Assembly: GCF_900176135.1 (NCBI RefSeq)
Contig: NZ_FWWW01000091.1
Coordinates: 124,001-188,000 of the forward strand
Length of the DNA: 64,000 bases
Direction of reading: 5' to 3'
DNA from: Hymenobacter roseosalivarius DSM 11622
Lineage (GTDB): Bacteria > Bacteroidota > Bacteroidia > Cytophagales > Hymenobacteraceae
In this document: piece by piece, positions 24,148 through 34,500 of the stretch
Layout: every line of letters starts with the position of its first letter
Numbering within the stretch: position 1 is the first letter of the stretch
Program-made: the position numbers and the translations under genes
The notes under the pieces: model-generated
The model's input: only the letters and a program-made list of their open reading frames with translations
The model's database searches: none
What the model was told of the DNA's origin: nothing

Positions 24148-26940
24148 GTGGTTTTCGCAACCAACTCCCACTCCTTGTACACGCCTCCTGTAAACATTTT
24201 GTGGTGCTGGCGGCTGGTGCTCTCCCTGCTGATCGGAATGGTTGGCTGCACGCCGTCAGCGCCGGAGCCGGTGTACCGGATCGGATTTTCGCAGTGCAAT
24301 ACCGATGACGCCTGGCGCCGGGCCATGCTGGCGGGCATGGAGAAGGAGTTGAGCTTCCACCCGAACGTCCGGTTTCGAATGCTGGACGCGCACAACAACA
24401 GCGACCTGCAGCAGCGGCAAGTGCGGGAGCTTATCCGGCAGCGCGTTGATTTGCTGATTATCTCGCCCAACCAGTCGGGCCCGCTTACGGCTCTGGCCGA
24501 GGCCGCGTATAACCAGGGTATTCCGGTAGTTATCCTCGACCGGCGCACTACCTCGCGCCTGTACACGGCCTATGTAGGCGGCAACAACCAGGAGGTTGGC
24601 CGCACGGCCGGCCACTACGCCGCGCAGCTGCTGCGCCGGCGCGGCCGGGTGCTGCAGATTCTGGGTACGCCCGGCTCCTCGCCGGCTACCGACCGCGACC
24701 TGGGTTTCCGGCAGGCCCTGGCGGCCCATCCGGGGGTGCAGCTCGTGGCCCAGGTGGAAGGCGACTGGCAGCCGGCCTCGGTGCTGCGGCGCCTGCCGGC
24801 CGTGCTGCGCGCCCACCCCGACACGGACCTGATCTTTGCCCACAACGACCCCATGGCGCAGGCCGCCTACCAGGTGGCGCGGCAGCAGGGCCTGGCCCGG
24901 CGCATCCGCATCATTGGTGTGGATGGCCTGTCGGGTCCCGGCAACGGGTTGCAACTGGTAGAGGACGGGGCCCTGAAAGCCACGCTGCTCTATCCCACCG
25001 GGGGTGAGGAAGCCATTCGCACGGCGCTGCGCATCCTGCGCCACGAGCCCTACGTGAAGGAAAACGTGTTGAATACCATGGTCATTGACTCGGCCAACGT
25101 AGGCACCATGCGCACCCAGACCGAGGAGCTGGCCACGCAGCGCCGCGATATTCAGCAGCAGCAGCGGCGGCTGCGGGAGCAGATGCGCCGGTACGCCAGC
25201 CAGAAAATGACGGTATACCTGCTGCTGGCCAGCCTGCTGGGGGCCTTGCTGCTGGGGGCGCTGGCGTGGCGCTCCTCGCGCCTGAACCGGCGCATCCGGC
25301 GGGTGCTGGAGGGGCAGAACGCGGAGATCAGCGCCCAGCGCAACCAGATTGAGCAGCTGGCCGAAGAGGCCCGGCGCTCGTCGGAGGCCAAGCTGCGCTT
25401 CTTTACCAACTTCTCCCACGAGCTGCGCACACCGCTTACCCTCATTCTGGGGCCGGTGGAAGACCTGCTCAGCAGCCCCACGGAGCTGACGCCGGCCCAG
25501 CACCACGACCTGAAGCTGGTGCGCCGCAACGCCCAGCGCCTGCTGCAGCTGGTCAATCAACTGCTCGACTTCCGCAAGATCGACGTGGGCAAGATGGCCG
25601 TGCGCGCTACCGAAGGCAACCTGGTGGCCTTCGTCCGCGAGCTCATGGACGTGTTCGAGAAAACGGCCCACCGGCGCGGCATCACCTTTCGGTTTTTGCC
25701 GGCCGAGCCGGGGATCAGCCTCTGGTTTGACGGGGATGTGCTGGATAAAATATTTTCCAACCTACTCTCCAACGCCTTCAAGTACACCGCCGATGGGGGG
25801 CAAATTACGGTAAGCATCCAGCGCCTGCCGGCGGCCAATACCGTGCGGGTGAGCGTGGAAGACAACGGGCGCGGCATTGCCGAAGCCGATCAGCCGCACA
25901 TTCTGGGGTGGTTTTACCAGGGCAGCCAGCCTTCGGCCAACGGCTCGGGCCTGGGACTGGCCCTGGCCGATGGCCTCACCCGCCTGCACGAAGGCACCCT
26001 GTCGTTTCGCAGCCAGCACGGCCAGGGCAGCACGTTTGAGGTGACCCTGCCGCTGGCTAAACCCACCACTTTCCTCGACGCAGAGCCAGACCACCTGTAC
26101 CGGCCTGCCGCCGACAGCCGGCCCGACGACGAGCCTACCGGCCCGCCCGACGAAGCCGCACCGATCCGCTCCGACACGACGGTGCTCGTCATTGAGGACC
26201 ACGAGGAGGTGCGCGACTTCCTGGTACAGAAGCTCCAGCCCCATTTTCAGGTGAGCACGGCCGCCGACGGCGCGACCGGCCTGCGCCTGGCCGGCGACAC
26301 CATCCCCGACGTGATAGTGTGCGATGTGAACCTGCCCGAGCTGAGCGGTCTGGAGGTGGCCGCCGCCCTCAAGGGCGACTGGCGTACCTCCCATATTCCG
26401 CTGGTGCTGCTCACGGCCCGCGACGCGCCCGAGCAGCAGATTGCCGGCGTCCAGGCCGGAGCCGATCTTTACCTGACCAAGCCCTTCAACCCTACTTTTC
26501 TGCTCGAAAGCCTGCGTACGCTGCTGCGCAACCGCGACCAGCAGCGCGAGCATTTCCGCCGGGAGCTGAGCGTGGACACGGCCACCGTGGCCCCACAGCG
26601 CGTGGACCAGAAATTCCTGGCCGACCTGACGGCCATTATTGAGGCCAACCTGGACCGGCCCGGCCTCAGCGTGGACGACATTGCCCGCAGCCTGGGCGTG
26701 TCGCAGATGCAGCTCTACCGCAAAGTGAAAGCGCTGCTCGGCACCGGCGTTACCGACTACATTCAGAACCTGCGCCTCACCAAAGCCCGCCAGCTGCTGC
26801 TGCACGAGGGCAGCGCCATTGCCCAGGTAGCTTACCAGACGGGCTTCTCCTCGCCGTCCTACTTCGCCACCCTCTTCAAGGGCAAGTACCAGGTGTCGCC
26901 TTCCGAGTACAAAGCCCTGCACGCGCCCAGCCAGCACTGA
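24148..26940 (+). CDS. Hybrid two-component sensor/regulator (HTCS) with periplasmic sugar-binding domain
   Basis: This one-protein signalling system has, in order: an N-terminal signal with lipobox-like LLIGMVGC; a type-I periplasmic binding domain (about residues 40-325, YRIGFSQCNTDDAWRRAM and AYVGGNNQEVGRTAG); a coiled coil; a membrane helix (354-374); a HisKA domain with the phosphorylated His424 in FSHELRTPL; a HATPase with N and G boxes; a receiver with Asp726 in VCDVNLPELSG; and an AraC-type HTH. The layout equals the fructose-sensing HTCS of Bacteroides levan loci (BT1754), so the ligand is probably fructose or a related sugar. The first in-frame start is the GTG at 24148, after a stop at 24130. 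It should activate the GH32-SusC/D genes downstream. Confidence 0.95.
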   Translation: MVFATNSHSLYTPPVNILWCWRLVLSLLIGMVGCTPSAPEPVYRIGFSQCNTDDAWRRAMLAGMEKELSFHPNVRFRMLDAHNNSDLQQRQVRELIRQRVDLLIISPNQSGPLTALAEAAYNQGIPVVILDRRTTSRLYTAYVGGNNQEVGRTAGHYAAQLLRRRGRVLQILGTPGSSPATDRDLGFRQALAAHPGVQLVAQVEGDWQPASVLRRLPAVLRAHPDTDLIFAHNDPMAQAAYQVARQQGLARRIRIIGVDGLSGPGNGLQLVEDGALKATLLYPTGGEEAIRTALRILRHEPYVKENVLNTMVIDSANVGTMRTQTEELATQRRDIQQQQRRLREQMRRYASQKMTVYLLLASLLGALLLGALAWRSSRLNRRIRRVLEGQNAEISAQRNQIEQLAEEARRSSEAKLRFFTNFSHELRTPLTLILGPVEDLLSSPTELTPAQHHDLKLVRRNAQRLLQLVNQLLDFRKIDVGKMAVRATEGNLVAFVRELMDVFEKTAHRRGITFRFLPAEPGISLWFDGDVLDKIFSNLLSNAFKYTADGGQITVSIQRLPAANTVRVSVEDNGRGIAEADQPHILGWFYQGSQPSANGSGLGLALADGLTRLHEGTLSFRSQHGQGSTFEVTLPLAKPTTFLDAEPDHLYRPAADSRPDDEPTGPPDEAAPIRSDTTVLVIEDHEEVRDFLVQKLQPHFQVSTAADGATGLRLAGDTIPDVIVCDVNLPELSGLEVAAALKGDWRTSHIPLVLLTARDAPEQQIAGVQAGADLYLTKPFNPTFLLESLRTLLRNRDQQREHFRRELSVDTATVAPQRVDQKFLADLTAIIEANLDRPGLSVDDIARSLGVSQMQLYRKVKALLGTGVTDYIQNLRLTKARQLLLHEGSAIAQVAYQTGFSSPSYFATLFKGKYQVSPSEYKALHAPSQH

Positions 26941-27140
26941 TGAAATTCTGCAAGTCGTGTCAGATTACTGATGGTAGGGGAGTGTCAGACGAGTTGTATT
27001 TTAAAATTAAATAATTGATTAATAGAAAGTTGAGGTAATGAAGCAGGTATTGTAGGAATCCTGGAAGAATTTGAAGGAAAGCAGCAAGCCTTTGTTGGAA
27101 AAGAAGCTCACTTTTGAGACACACTCCGACAACGCTTTCC

Positions 27141-28463
27141 ATGATTCAACGCAAAGTACTCTTCTGGTCCATTGTCACGGCGCTGGGGGGCTTCCTGTTC
27201 GGGTTTGATACGGCCGTCATTTCGGGGGCCGAAAAAGCCATTCAGCAGCTCTGGAACCTGAGCGCGTTCGAGCACGGATTCACGATTTCCATCGCTCTCA
27301 TCGGCACGGTGCTGGGGGCCGTCTTTGGCGGCATCCCTTCGGATAAGCTGGGACGGCGGCAGACGCTGCGCTGGATCGCGGTGCTCTACCTGGTGTCGGC
27401 AGTAGGAGCGGCCCTGGCCCCGGCCTGGATCCCGTTCATGGTGTTCCGCTTTCTGGGCGGACTGGGCGTGGGTGCCTCCTCCGTGACGGCCCCGCTCTAC
27501 ATCTCCGAGATTTCGCCGGCCCGCTCGCGGGGCAAGTTGGTGGGGCTGTTTCAGTTCAACATCGTCTTCGGCATTCTCATCGCTTACCTTTCCAACTACC
27601 TGCTGGCCGGCGTGGGCGAGCACTCGTGGCGGCTGATGCTGGGTGTGCAGGCCGTGCCGTCGGTGGCCTTCCTACTGTTTCTGTTCCGGGTGCCCGAAAG
27701 CCCCCGCTGGCTGCTGCTGCACGGCCGCCTGGACGAGGGCCGGGAGGTGCTGCGCATCATCAGCCTTGCCACGGTAGAGGCCGACGTGTCGGCCATTCTC
27801 ACCTCGCAGGCGCAGGCCGGGGGGCAAAGTGAGTCGCTCTGGGCCCGGCAGTACCGCACGCCGGTGCTGCTGGCCGTGGCCTTCGCCTTTTTCAACCAGG
27901 TATCGGGCATCAACGCCATCATTTACTACGCCCCGCGCATCTTCGAAATGACGGGGCTGGGCCAGGGCGCGGCCCTGCTCTCGTCGGCCGGCATCGGACT
28001 GGTCAACTTCTGCTTCACGCTGCTGGGCGTCAACCTCATCGACCGGTTTGGGCGGCGCACTCTCATGCTAGTGGGCTCGGTGGGCCTTATTCTGACCCTG
28101 GGCCTGGTGGCGCGGGCCTTCTATGGGGCGCAGTTCACGGGCTATACCGTGCCGGTGCTGCTGTTCGTGTACATCGCCTTTTTTGCCTTCTCGCAGGGGG
28201 CCGTCATCTGGGTGTTCATCTCCGAGATCTTCCCCAACGCCGTGCGGGCCAAGGGCCAGGCTCTGGGTTCGAGCACGCACTGGGTGATGGCTACAGTCAT
28301 TGCTTTCACCTTTCCCTACTTCGCCGAGCACCTGGGCGGCGGGCACACCTTCGCCTTTTTCTGCGCCATGATGGTGCTGCAGCTCATTTTCGTGCTGCGC
28401 TTCATGCCCGAAACCAAAGGCAGCAGCCTGGAGCAAGTCGAGAAAACCCTTGTTTTTCACTAA
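27141..28463 (+). CDS. Sugar porter family MFS transporter, probably fructose
   Basis: This 12-helix sugar/proton symporter has the hallmarks of the sugar porter branch: GFLFGFDTAVISGAE in helix 1, DKLGRRQTL, PESPRWLL in the central loop, and PETKGSSLEQVE at the end. The position between an HTCS and a fructokinase makes fructose the likely substrate. I use the ATG at 27141; the start at 27114 adds nine residues without similarity. The intergenic stretch before it (26941-27140) is A/T rich and may hold a promoter. Confidence 0.92.
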   Translation: MIQRKVLFWSIVTALGGFLFGFDTAVISGAEKAIQQLWNLSAFEHGFTISIALIGTVLGAVFGGIPSDKLGRRQTLRWIAVLYLVSAVGAALAPAWIPFMVFRFLGGLGVGASSVTAPLYISEISPARSRGKLVGLFQFNIVFGILIAYLSNYLLAGVGEHSWRLMLGVQAVPSVAFLLFLFRVPESPRWLLLHGRLDEGREVLRIISLATVEADVSAILTSQAQAGGQSESLWARQYRTPVLLAVAFAFFNQVSGINAIIYYAPRIFEMTGLGQGAALLSSAGIGLVNFCFTLLGVNLIDRFGRRTLMLVGSVGLILTLGLVARAFYGAQFTGYTVPVLLFVYIAFFAFSQGAVIWVFISEIFPNAVRAKGQALGSSTHWVMATVIAFTFPYFAEHLGGGHTFAFFCAMMVLQLIFVLRFMPETKGSSLEQVEKTLVFH

Positions 28464-28487
28464 AACTGAAGAGGAGTGGAACAGGTC

Positions 28488-28591
28488 ATGCTGAGCTTAC
28501 CGAAGTATCTCTGCCACAATAGGAATTGATCTGGTGAGTGCCTTCGCTTCGCTGCAACGAAGCAGGAGAGGTGCTTTGGTAAGCTCAGCAT
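28488..28591. repeat. 104-bp inverted-repeat element between transporter and kinase
   Basis: The 25-base arm at 28488-28512 matches the reverse complement of 28567-28591 at 22 of 25 positions. A small inner stem (GCTTCG/CGAAGC) lies between. The arm ends ATGCTGAGCTTACC and CGAAG, a type of dispersed palindrome I associate with Bacteroidota genomes. Confidence 0.65.
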
Positions 28592-28644
28592 AACGTTCTG
28601 TTTGACTCACTATCTCGCTATTTCATCACCTCACCTTTCACCTC

Positions 28645-29532
28645 ATGCCAATTGCCTGCTTCGGAGAAATGCTGTGGGACGTGCTGCCGACGGGCAAGCA
28701 GCCCGGTGGTGCACCCCTCAACGTGGCGGTGCATCTGCATAATTTTGGCCTGGACGCGCAGGTAATCAGCCGGGTAGGTCATGATGACCTGGGCACCGAG
28801 CTGCTGGCCTTCGTCGAGTCCAAGGGCATTAGTACCCGCTACGTGCAGCGCGGCGAAACCCACCTGACGGGCGTGGTGAAAGCCAACGTGAGCGACAGCA
28901 TGGAGGTGACCTACCAGATAGTGAAGCCCGTTTCCTGGGACTACATTCAGTACGATGCCGCCCTCAGCGAGCTGGTCGAAACCGCCGATGCTTTTGTGTT
29001 TGGTAGTCTGGCCGCCCGCCACGCGCCCTCACGCGAGACGCTGTACCGGCTGCTGCAACGAGCGCCGCTCAAGGTGTTTGACGTAAACATGCGGCCCCCG
29101 CACTACTCGCGCGACGTGGTGACTTACCTGCTCCGGCAAGCCGACGTGGTAAAGCTCAACCACCACGAGCTGGCCGAAATCATGGGCTGGTTTGGGGTGA
29201 GTCCGGCCGAGGAAACGGCCCTGCGCTGGCTGGCCGAGCGCTTTCAGCTGCGGGCCGTGTGCGTAACGAAAGGGGCCGACGGGGCCGCGCTCTGGGTCGG
29301 TGAGCAGCTCTACCGCAGCCCTGGCATCGCGGTGCAGGTGCAGGACACCATCGGCAGCGGCGACGCTTTTCTGGCGGCCCTGCTCCGGGGCTGGCTGGCC
29401 GGGCAGTCGCCGGCCGACTACCTGGCCTTTGCCTGCGCGGCGGGCTCGCTGGTCGCCACCTTCCAGGGCGCGACGCCGGCCATTTCCGAAGCTCAGGTGC
29501 GGGCTCTGGCCACCACCGCCTCCACTACCTGA
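28645..29532 (+). CDS. PfkB family fructokinase
   Basis: The kinase phosphorylates a sugar, probably fructose to fructose-6-phosphate, in the cytoplasm. Family signatures are the N-terminal GGAPLNVAVHLHNFG and the C-terminal catalytic motif DTIGSGDAFLAALL, whose Asp is the base. Its 295 residues match bacterial fructokinases. It sits between the sugar porter and GH32, which supports the fructose assignment. Transcription may be separate from the porter because a repeat element lies between them. Confidence 0.92.
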   Translation: MPIACFGEMLWDVLPTGKQPGGAPLNVAVHLHNFGLDAQVISRVGHDDLGTELLAFVESKGISTRYVQRGETHLTGVVKANVSDSMEVTYQIVKPVSWDYIQYDAALSELVETADAFVFGSLAARHAPSRETLYRLLQRAPLKVFDVNMRPPHYSRDVVTYLLRQADVVKLNHHELAEIMGWFGVSPAEETALRWLAERFQLRAVCVTKGADGAALWVGEQLYRSPGIAVQVQDTIGSGDAFLAALLRGWLAGQSPADYLAFACAAGSLVATFQGATPAISEAQVRALATTASTT

Positions 29533-29577
29533 TTACCCTTATTTGCCCCCCGCCGCCTGAAAAAGCCCCCCAGTTGC

Positions 29578-31119
29578 ATGAAAACAACGTTTCTCACCGC
29601 CTTTATCCTGCTCAGCACTTTGCCGGGTCCGGCCCAGACGCCGGCCGCCGACCCTTATCGACCGGTGTATCACTTCACGGCCCCCAAAAACTGGATTAAC
29701 GATGCCAATGGCCTGATTTACACCAACGGTCAGTACCAGCTCTTCTACCAATACAACCCGTTTAGCGCTGACCCCGGCCACCTGAGCTGGGGCCACGCCA
29801 CCAGCCCCGACCTGCTGCGCTGGACGCCCCAGCCCGTGGCCCTAACCGAGTATAAAAACGCGGACGGCAGCAACACGATGATCTTCTCGGGCAGCGCCGT
29901 GGCCGACAAGGATAATACCTCGGGCCTGTTTCCGGCCGGCACCACCGATGGGCTGGTGGCCTTCTACACCGGCCATGTGGAGCGGCCCGGCGTGGTGCTG
30001 CGCCAGCACCAGAACCTGGCTACCAGCCTCGACCACGGCCTGACCTGGCAGCGCTACGCCGGCAACCCCGTGCTCGATATCGGTAGCAAGGAGTTTCGCG
30101 ACCCGAAGGTGTTCTGGTATGCCCCCCAGCAGAAGTGGGTGATGGCCACCGTGAAGGCCGACCGCCAGCAGGTGTACTTCTACGAGTCGAAAAACCTGAA
30201 AAACTGGACCTTTCTGAGCCGCTGGGGCCGGGCCGGCGACACGGTGCGGGAGTGGGAGTGCCCCGATTTGTTTGAGTTGCCCGTGCCCGGCGGCGGCACC
30301 CGGTGGGTGCTGCTGATTTCGGCCGGCAACCCCACCGAGCAGTTTCGGGGGCAGCAGTACTTTCTGGGCCAGTTCGATGGCAAAGTATTTACCCCCGACC
30401 AGCCCTACGACGAGCCGACGTATATCGACTATGGCAAGGACTTCTTCGCCGGCGTCACGTTCAACGACGCGCCCGACAACCGCCGCATTCTGGTGGGCTG
30501 GACCAACGACTGGGCCTACGCCCGCGACGTGCCCACCGGCACCGAATGGCGCGGCAATTTCGCCGTGCCCCGCGAGCTGAGTCTGCGCCGTACCACCGCC
30601 GGCCTGACGCTGGTGCAGCAGCCCGTGCCCGAGCTGCGCAAGCTCGGCAAGGACGCCCTGAACGTGAAGAACCGGGCCCTGAAGCCCGGTCCGACGGGCT
30701 ACGAGGTACCGTTCCGCGGCGAATCGTACGACTTGGAGCTGACGCTGAAGCCCGGTGCGGCCCAGGTGCTGACCCTGAACGTGCTCCAGAGCGAGGCCGA
30801 GCGCACCACCCTGCGCTACAACGTGGCCCGGCAGACGCTGACTCTGGACCGCACCGGGTCAGGCAACGTGGGCTTCCATCCGCTGTTTGCCAGCACGCTG
30901 GAAACGGCCAAAGTACCCCTGCAAAATGGGCTGCTGCACCTGCGGCTGCTGGTAGATAAGTCGGTGGTGGAAGTGTTTGCTCAGAACGGCGAAACGACCC
31001 TGACCGACCTGGTTTTTCCCCGTCAGCATACTGGCCGCATCACCCTGACCACTGAGGGCGGGGCGGCGCAGCTCACCACGCTTCGCCTTACTGATCTGAG
31101 TCAGCTAACGGTGCCTTAG
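29578..31119 (+). CDS. Secreted GH32 glycosidase (levanase/inulinase/invertase type)
   Basis: GH32 enzymes hydrolyse beta-fructosidic bonds of sucrose, levan or inulin. A signal peptide ends near residue 20 (LPGPAQ). Catalytic residues are visible: nucleophile Asp42 in WINDANG, transition-state stabiliser Asp175 in FRDPKVF, and acid/base Glu227 in WECPDLF. The C-terminal beta-sandwich follows from about residue 345. At 513 residues it matches exo-acting fructan hydrolases. It lies after the kinase in the same direction, with a C6-rich segment between, and is probably periplasmic or surface-located. Linkage preference cannot be decided from the sequence. Confidence 0.95.
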   Translation: MKTTFLTAFILLSTLPGPAQTPAADPYRPVYHFTAPKNWINDANGLIYTNGQYQLFYQYNPFSADPGHLSWGHATSPDLLRWTPQPVALTEYKNADGSNTMIFSGSAVADKDNTSGLFPAGTTDGLVAFYTGHVERPGVVLRQHQNLATSLDHGLTWQRYAGNPVLDIGSKEFRDPKVFWYAPQQKWVMATVKADRQQVYFYESKNLKNWTFLSRWGRAGDTVREWECPDLFELPVPGGGTRWVLLISAGNPTEQFRGQQYFLGQFDGKVFTPDQPYDEPTYIDYGKDFFAGVTFNDAPDNRRILVGWTNDWAYARDVPTGTEWRGNFAVPRELSLRRTTAGLTLVQQPVPELRKLGKDALNVKNRALKPGPTGYEVPFRGESYDLELTLKPGAAQVLTLNVLQSEAERTTLRYNVARQTLTLDRTGSGNVGFHPLFASTLETAKVPLQNGLLHLRLLVDKSVVEVFAQNGETTLTDLVFPRQHTGRITLTTEGGAAQLTTLRLTDLSQLTVP

Positions 31120-31569
31120 TCATGACTTTTTAGGGTGCTGTTTTTTTCTGTTTTTCGCCTAATCGATTTCTTCCGGCCGTTGTTTCTGTCTCACCTAACG
31201 TCCAGCACAGAGAGCCGCCAAAAGCCAGATTTTTTATGCGCACACGACCGAGACCACCAGCCCACTAAGCGCGTGGCCTTGCAGACTTAGTTAAGTGTCT
31301 TCGCGGTAATGCGTTCAGGTTCTTTTAGTTTTAATAACTCAAAAGTCAATTAGTTGCTAGGAAACCAGCAGGAGCTGCGTTGGTCTAAAAAAACCCCCCA
31401 GGTGCCGGCAGGATGATTCTTGCCCACAACCGCATAAGTCCTGTACATTCGCGTAAGTCATGTGCATTTTAGTATCTTCACTTTACCCAGTTCCGTTTAC
31501 ATTTAGTCAGGTAGTGACTGCCGCGGGTTTTCATCCGGATACGTTTGCGGTGGGCTTGCCCAAGGCTAG
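31120..31569 (+). promoter_or_regulatory. susC upstream region with candidate HTCS binding repeats and promoter
   Basis: No gene is seen in this 450-base gap. Two adjacent 19-base units (31431-31449 and 31450-31468, pattern CGCRTAAGTCMTGTRCATT) match at 16 of 19 positions. They are followed at 31473-31480 by TATCTTCA, similar to the Bacteroidota -7 element. No -33 TTTG is present at the right distance, which fits an activator-dependent promoter bound by the AraC-type domain of the HTCS. Confidence 0.5.
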
Positions 31570-34500
31570 ATGATGTCAGATTCCCACCATTTCACTTTTT
31601 CACTCATGGATAACAACTGGTACAAACAGTGTAAATCGGTTGAGCCGTCGGCCGCCATTCCGCCCGGTAGCAGCCAGCCAGCCTGGCGGCGGGTGCTGAC
31701 TTTCAGTTTCTTTCTCCTTCTTTTCCCAATCCTGAGCTATGCCCAGGCCACTCGGACAATTTCCGGTAAGGTGGTCGACGCTCAGTCCAGCGGTCTGCCG
31801 GGCGTAACGGTTATCATTCCGGGAACGACAACGGGCACCAGCACCGGCGCCGACGGCACTTTTGAGCTGACCGTGCCCGAGGGGACGACGACGCTTTCTT
31901 TCTCGTCTATTGGCTACAGCTCCCAGCAGGTTGATATTGCGGGCAAAACCTCGGTGCAGGTAGCCATGCAGGAAGATACCCAGAAGCTGAACGAGGTGGT
32001 AGTAACCGGTTACGGTACGACGCGGAAACAGGATCTGACCGGGGCCGTGGCAGTCATCGGCGAAAAAGAATTTAACAAAGGCACTTTCACGTCGCCGGAT
32101 CAGCTGATCCAGGGCCGCGTATCGGGCGTGCAGGTAAGTAACAACAGCGGCCAGCCCGGCGGGCCGGCCACGATTCGTATCCGGGGCAACTCGGCCGTAA
32201 CCGGCAGTGGCCAGCCCCTGTACGTGGTGGATGGCGTGCCGCTCGACGGGCGCTCGGCCCGGCCGGGTCTGGTGGCCTCCAACGACATCGGGAGTGGAGC
32301 CGACAGCAACCCGCTCAACTTCCTCAACCCCGACGACATAGAGACCTTAACGGTGCTCAAAGACGCCTCGGCCACGGCCATCTACGGCTCCCGGGCCGCC
32401 TATGGGGTAGTGCTCATCACCACTAAAAAAGGCAAAACGGGTGCCCCGGTGCTTAACGTGGGCGTATCCGGCGGCTTCTCGAGCCTGCTGCGCCGGCCCG
32501 AGTTCCTCGATGCTGGCCAGTACCGTGAGGCCCTGACTTACTACGGCGTAGCCGCCACCAACGACAAAGGCGGCAACGTGGACGCGCTGGATGAGATACT
32601 GCGTACCGGCTACCTGCAGAACTATAACGTAGCCATGAGCGGCGGGGGCGAAACCGGCCGCTACCGTCTCTCGCTTGGCTACCTCGACCAGGATGGTATC
32701 GTGAGCAAAACGGGCTTTAAGAAGTACAGCGCTAACCTTTCCACGAACCTGCAATTTCTGGAAAGCAAGAAGCTGGGCCTCGACGTGAACATCGCCACCA
32801 GCCAGTTTCGCGAGCAACTGGCCCCCATTACGACCGACGCCGGCTTCCGGGGCAGCCTGATCGGGCAGGCCCTACAATGGAACCCCACGCAGTCCCTGCG
32901 CAACCCCGACGGCACGCTGTTCGTGCAGGCCGGCGACGTAGTGAACCCCCTGGCCAACCAGAATTTCTACAACGACAATTCCCGGGTAACCACTATCCTG
33001 GCCAGTGCCTCGCCCTACTATAAGTTCACCGACTGGCTCGAGTATCGGGTATTGGTTAGTGTCAACTACAACACCGGCCAGCGGCGCACCTCCATCGACC
33101 AGCGCCTCATCAACTTTCCCGATGTGGCCAACAAGGGCTTTGCCAGCATCAGCGACAATGAGCTGGTCACGCAGCAAATAGTCCACACGCTTACCTTCAA
33201 CAGGCCGGTGACTACTGACCTGAACCTGAACGCATTGCTGGGGTACGAGTACACGAATTTTGCTAATAAGGGCTCCAACGTGAATGCGTTTGGTAACCCC
33301 GACGTGGGGGGCTTTGGAAACTTTGGCCTCGATTATACCAACTACATTCAATATTCGGCCGCCGGGGCTCGCCAGGCGTCGTCGTTCGTTGACCCGTCGT
33401 CGGAGCTGCAATCGGTTTTTGGCCGGGCTACCCTGAATTATAAAGACCGCTACGTACTGACCGGCACGCTGCGCCGCGACGAGAGCAGCAAGTTCGGCCC
33501 CAATAACCGGGTTGGCTACTTTCCATCCTTCGCCGTGGCTTGGGACCTGAGCCAGGAAGCCTTTTTTCCGGCCGAGAAGCTCACCCAGCTCAAGCTGCGG
33601 GCCGGCTACGGCCGCACCGGCAACCAGGAGTTTCCGGCCGGCTCGGCCCAGTTCCGCTACACCCTCGACAACAACGGGGCTCAGTCGCCGCTCAACGACG
33701 AGAATGCCGACTTGAAGTGGCAGTCCGACGCTCAGGTTAACGCCGGTATCGATATCGGGGCCTTCAACAACCGCCTCACCTTCACGGCCGACTACTTCTA
33801 CAAAACCACTACCGACCTGTTGTTTCCGACTACGCCTGGCGAGCCCCGGCCCTCTAACGCGGCCATTCGCTGGGAAAACCTCGACGGCAAAATCGTGAAC
33901 AAGGGCGTGGAGCTGGGCCTGGGTACCACGCTGGTAAGCAACGAGCAGGTGGAAGTAGGCTTTAATGCTAATGCCACTTTCATTCGCAACGAAGTGTCGG
34001 ATCTGGTAGGAGCACCCATTCCGACCGGGGCCATCAACGGGCAGGGCCTGTCGGGGGCGCTGTCGCAGACCATCCGCAACGGGCTCCCCATCAATGCCTT
34101 TTTCCTGCCTCAATTCAACGGTCTCAATGAGCAGGGTCTGTCCAACGACTTCGGCGCAATAGTGTATGCAGGCAGCCCCAACCCCCGCACGCTGCTGGGC
34201 CTGAGCGCCAATGCCCGCTATGGCAAACTCGCTCTTATCGCGAACATGACCGGCGTATTCGGCCAGTACATTTACAACAACACGCTCAACGCGGTAGGCA
34301 ACGTGGGTCAGATAGGGGCAGGCAAGAACATTGCCGTCTCCACGTTTGAAAACCCGATCAAAGAAGCGACCGGCAACCCGTCGGCGGCCTCTACGCGCTA
34401 TCTGGAAAAGGGGGACTATTTGAAGATGTCCAACGTTACGCTCTCCTACACCATTGGCAACCTGGGTAGCTTCGTAAAAGGAGCCCGGGTATACGCCACG

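Noticed and set aside
24256-25671. 471-residue minus-strand frame opposite the HTCS
   Set aside because: It is an antisense shadow; the plus strand carries all domains of a hybrid sensor kinase.
31431-31468. Tandem 19-base repeat as a CRISPR remnant
   Set aside because: There are only two adjacent units without spacers and no cas gene in the window; an operator is more plausible.
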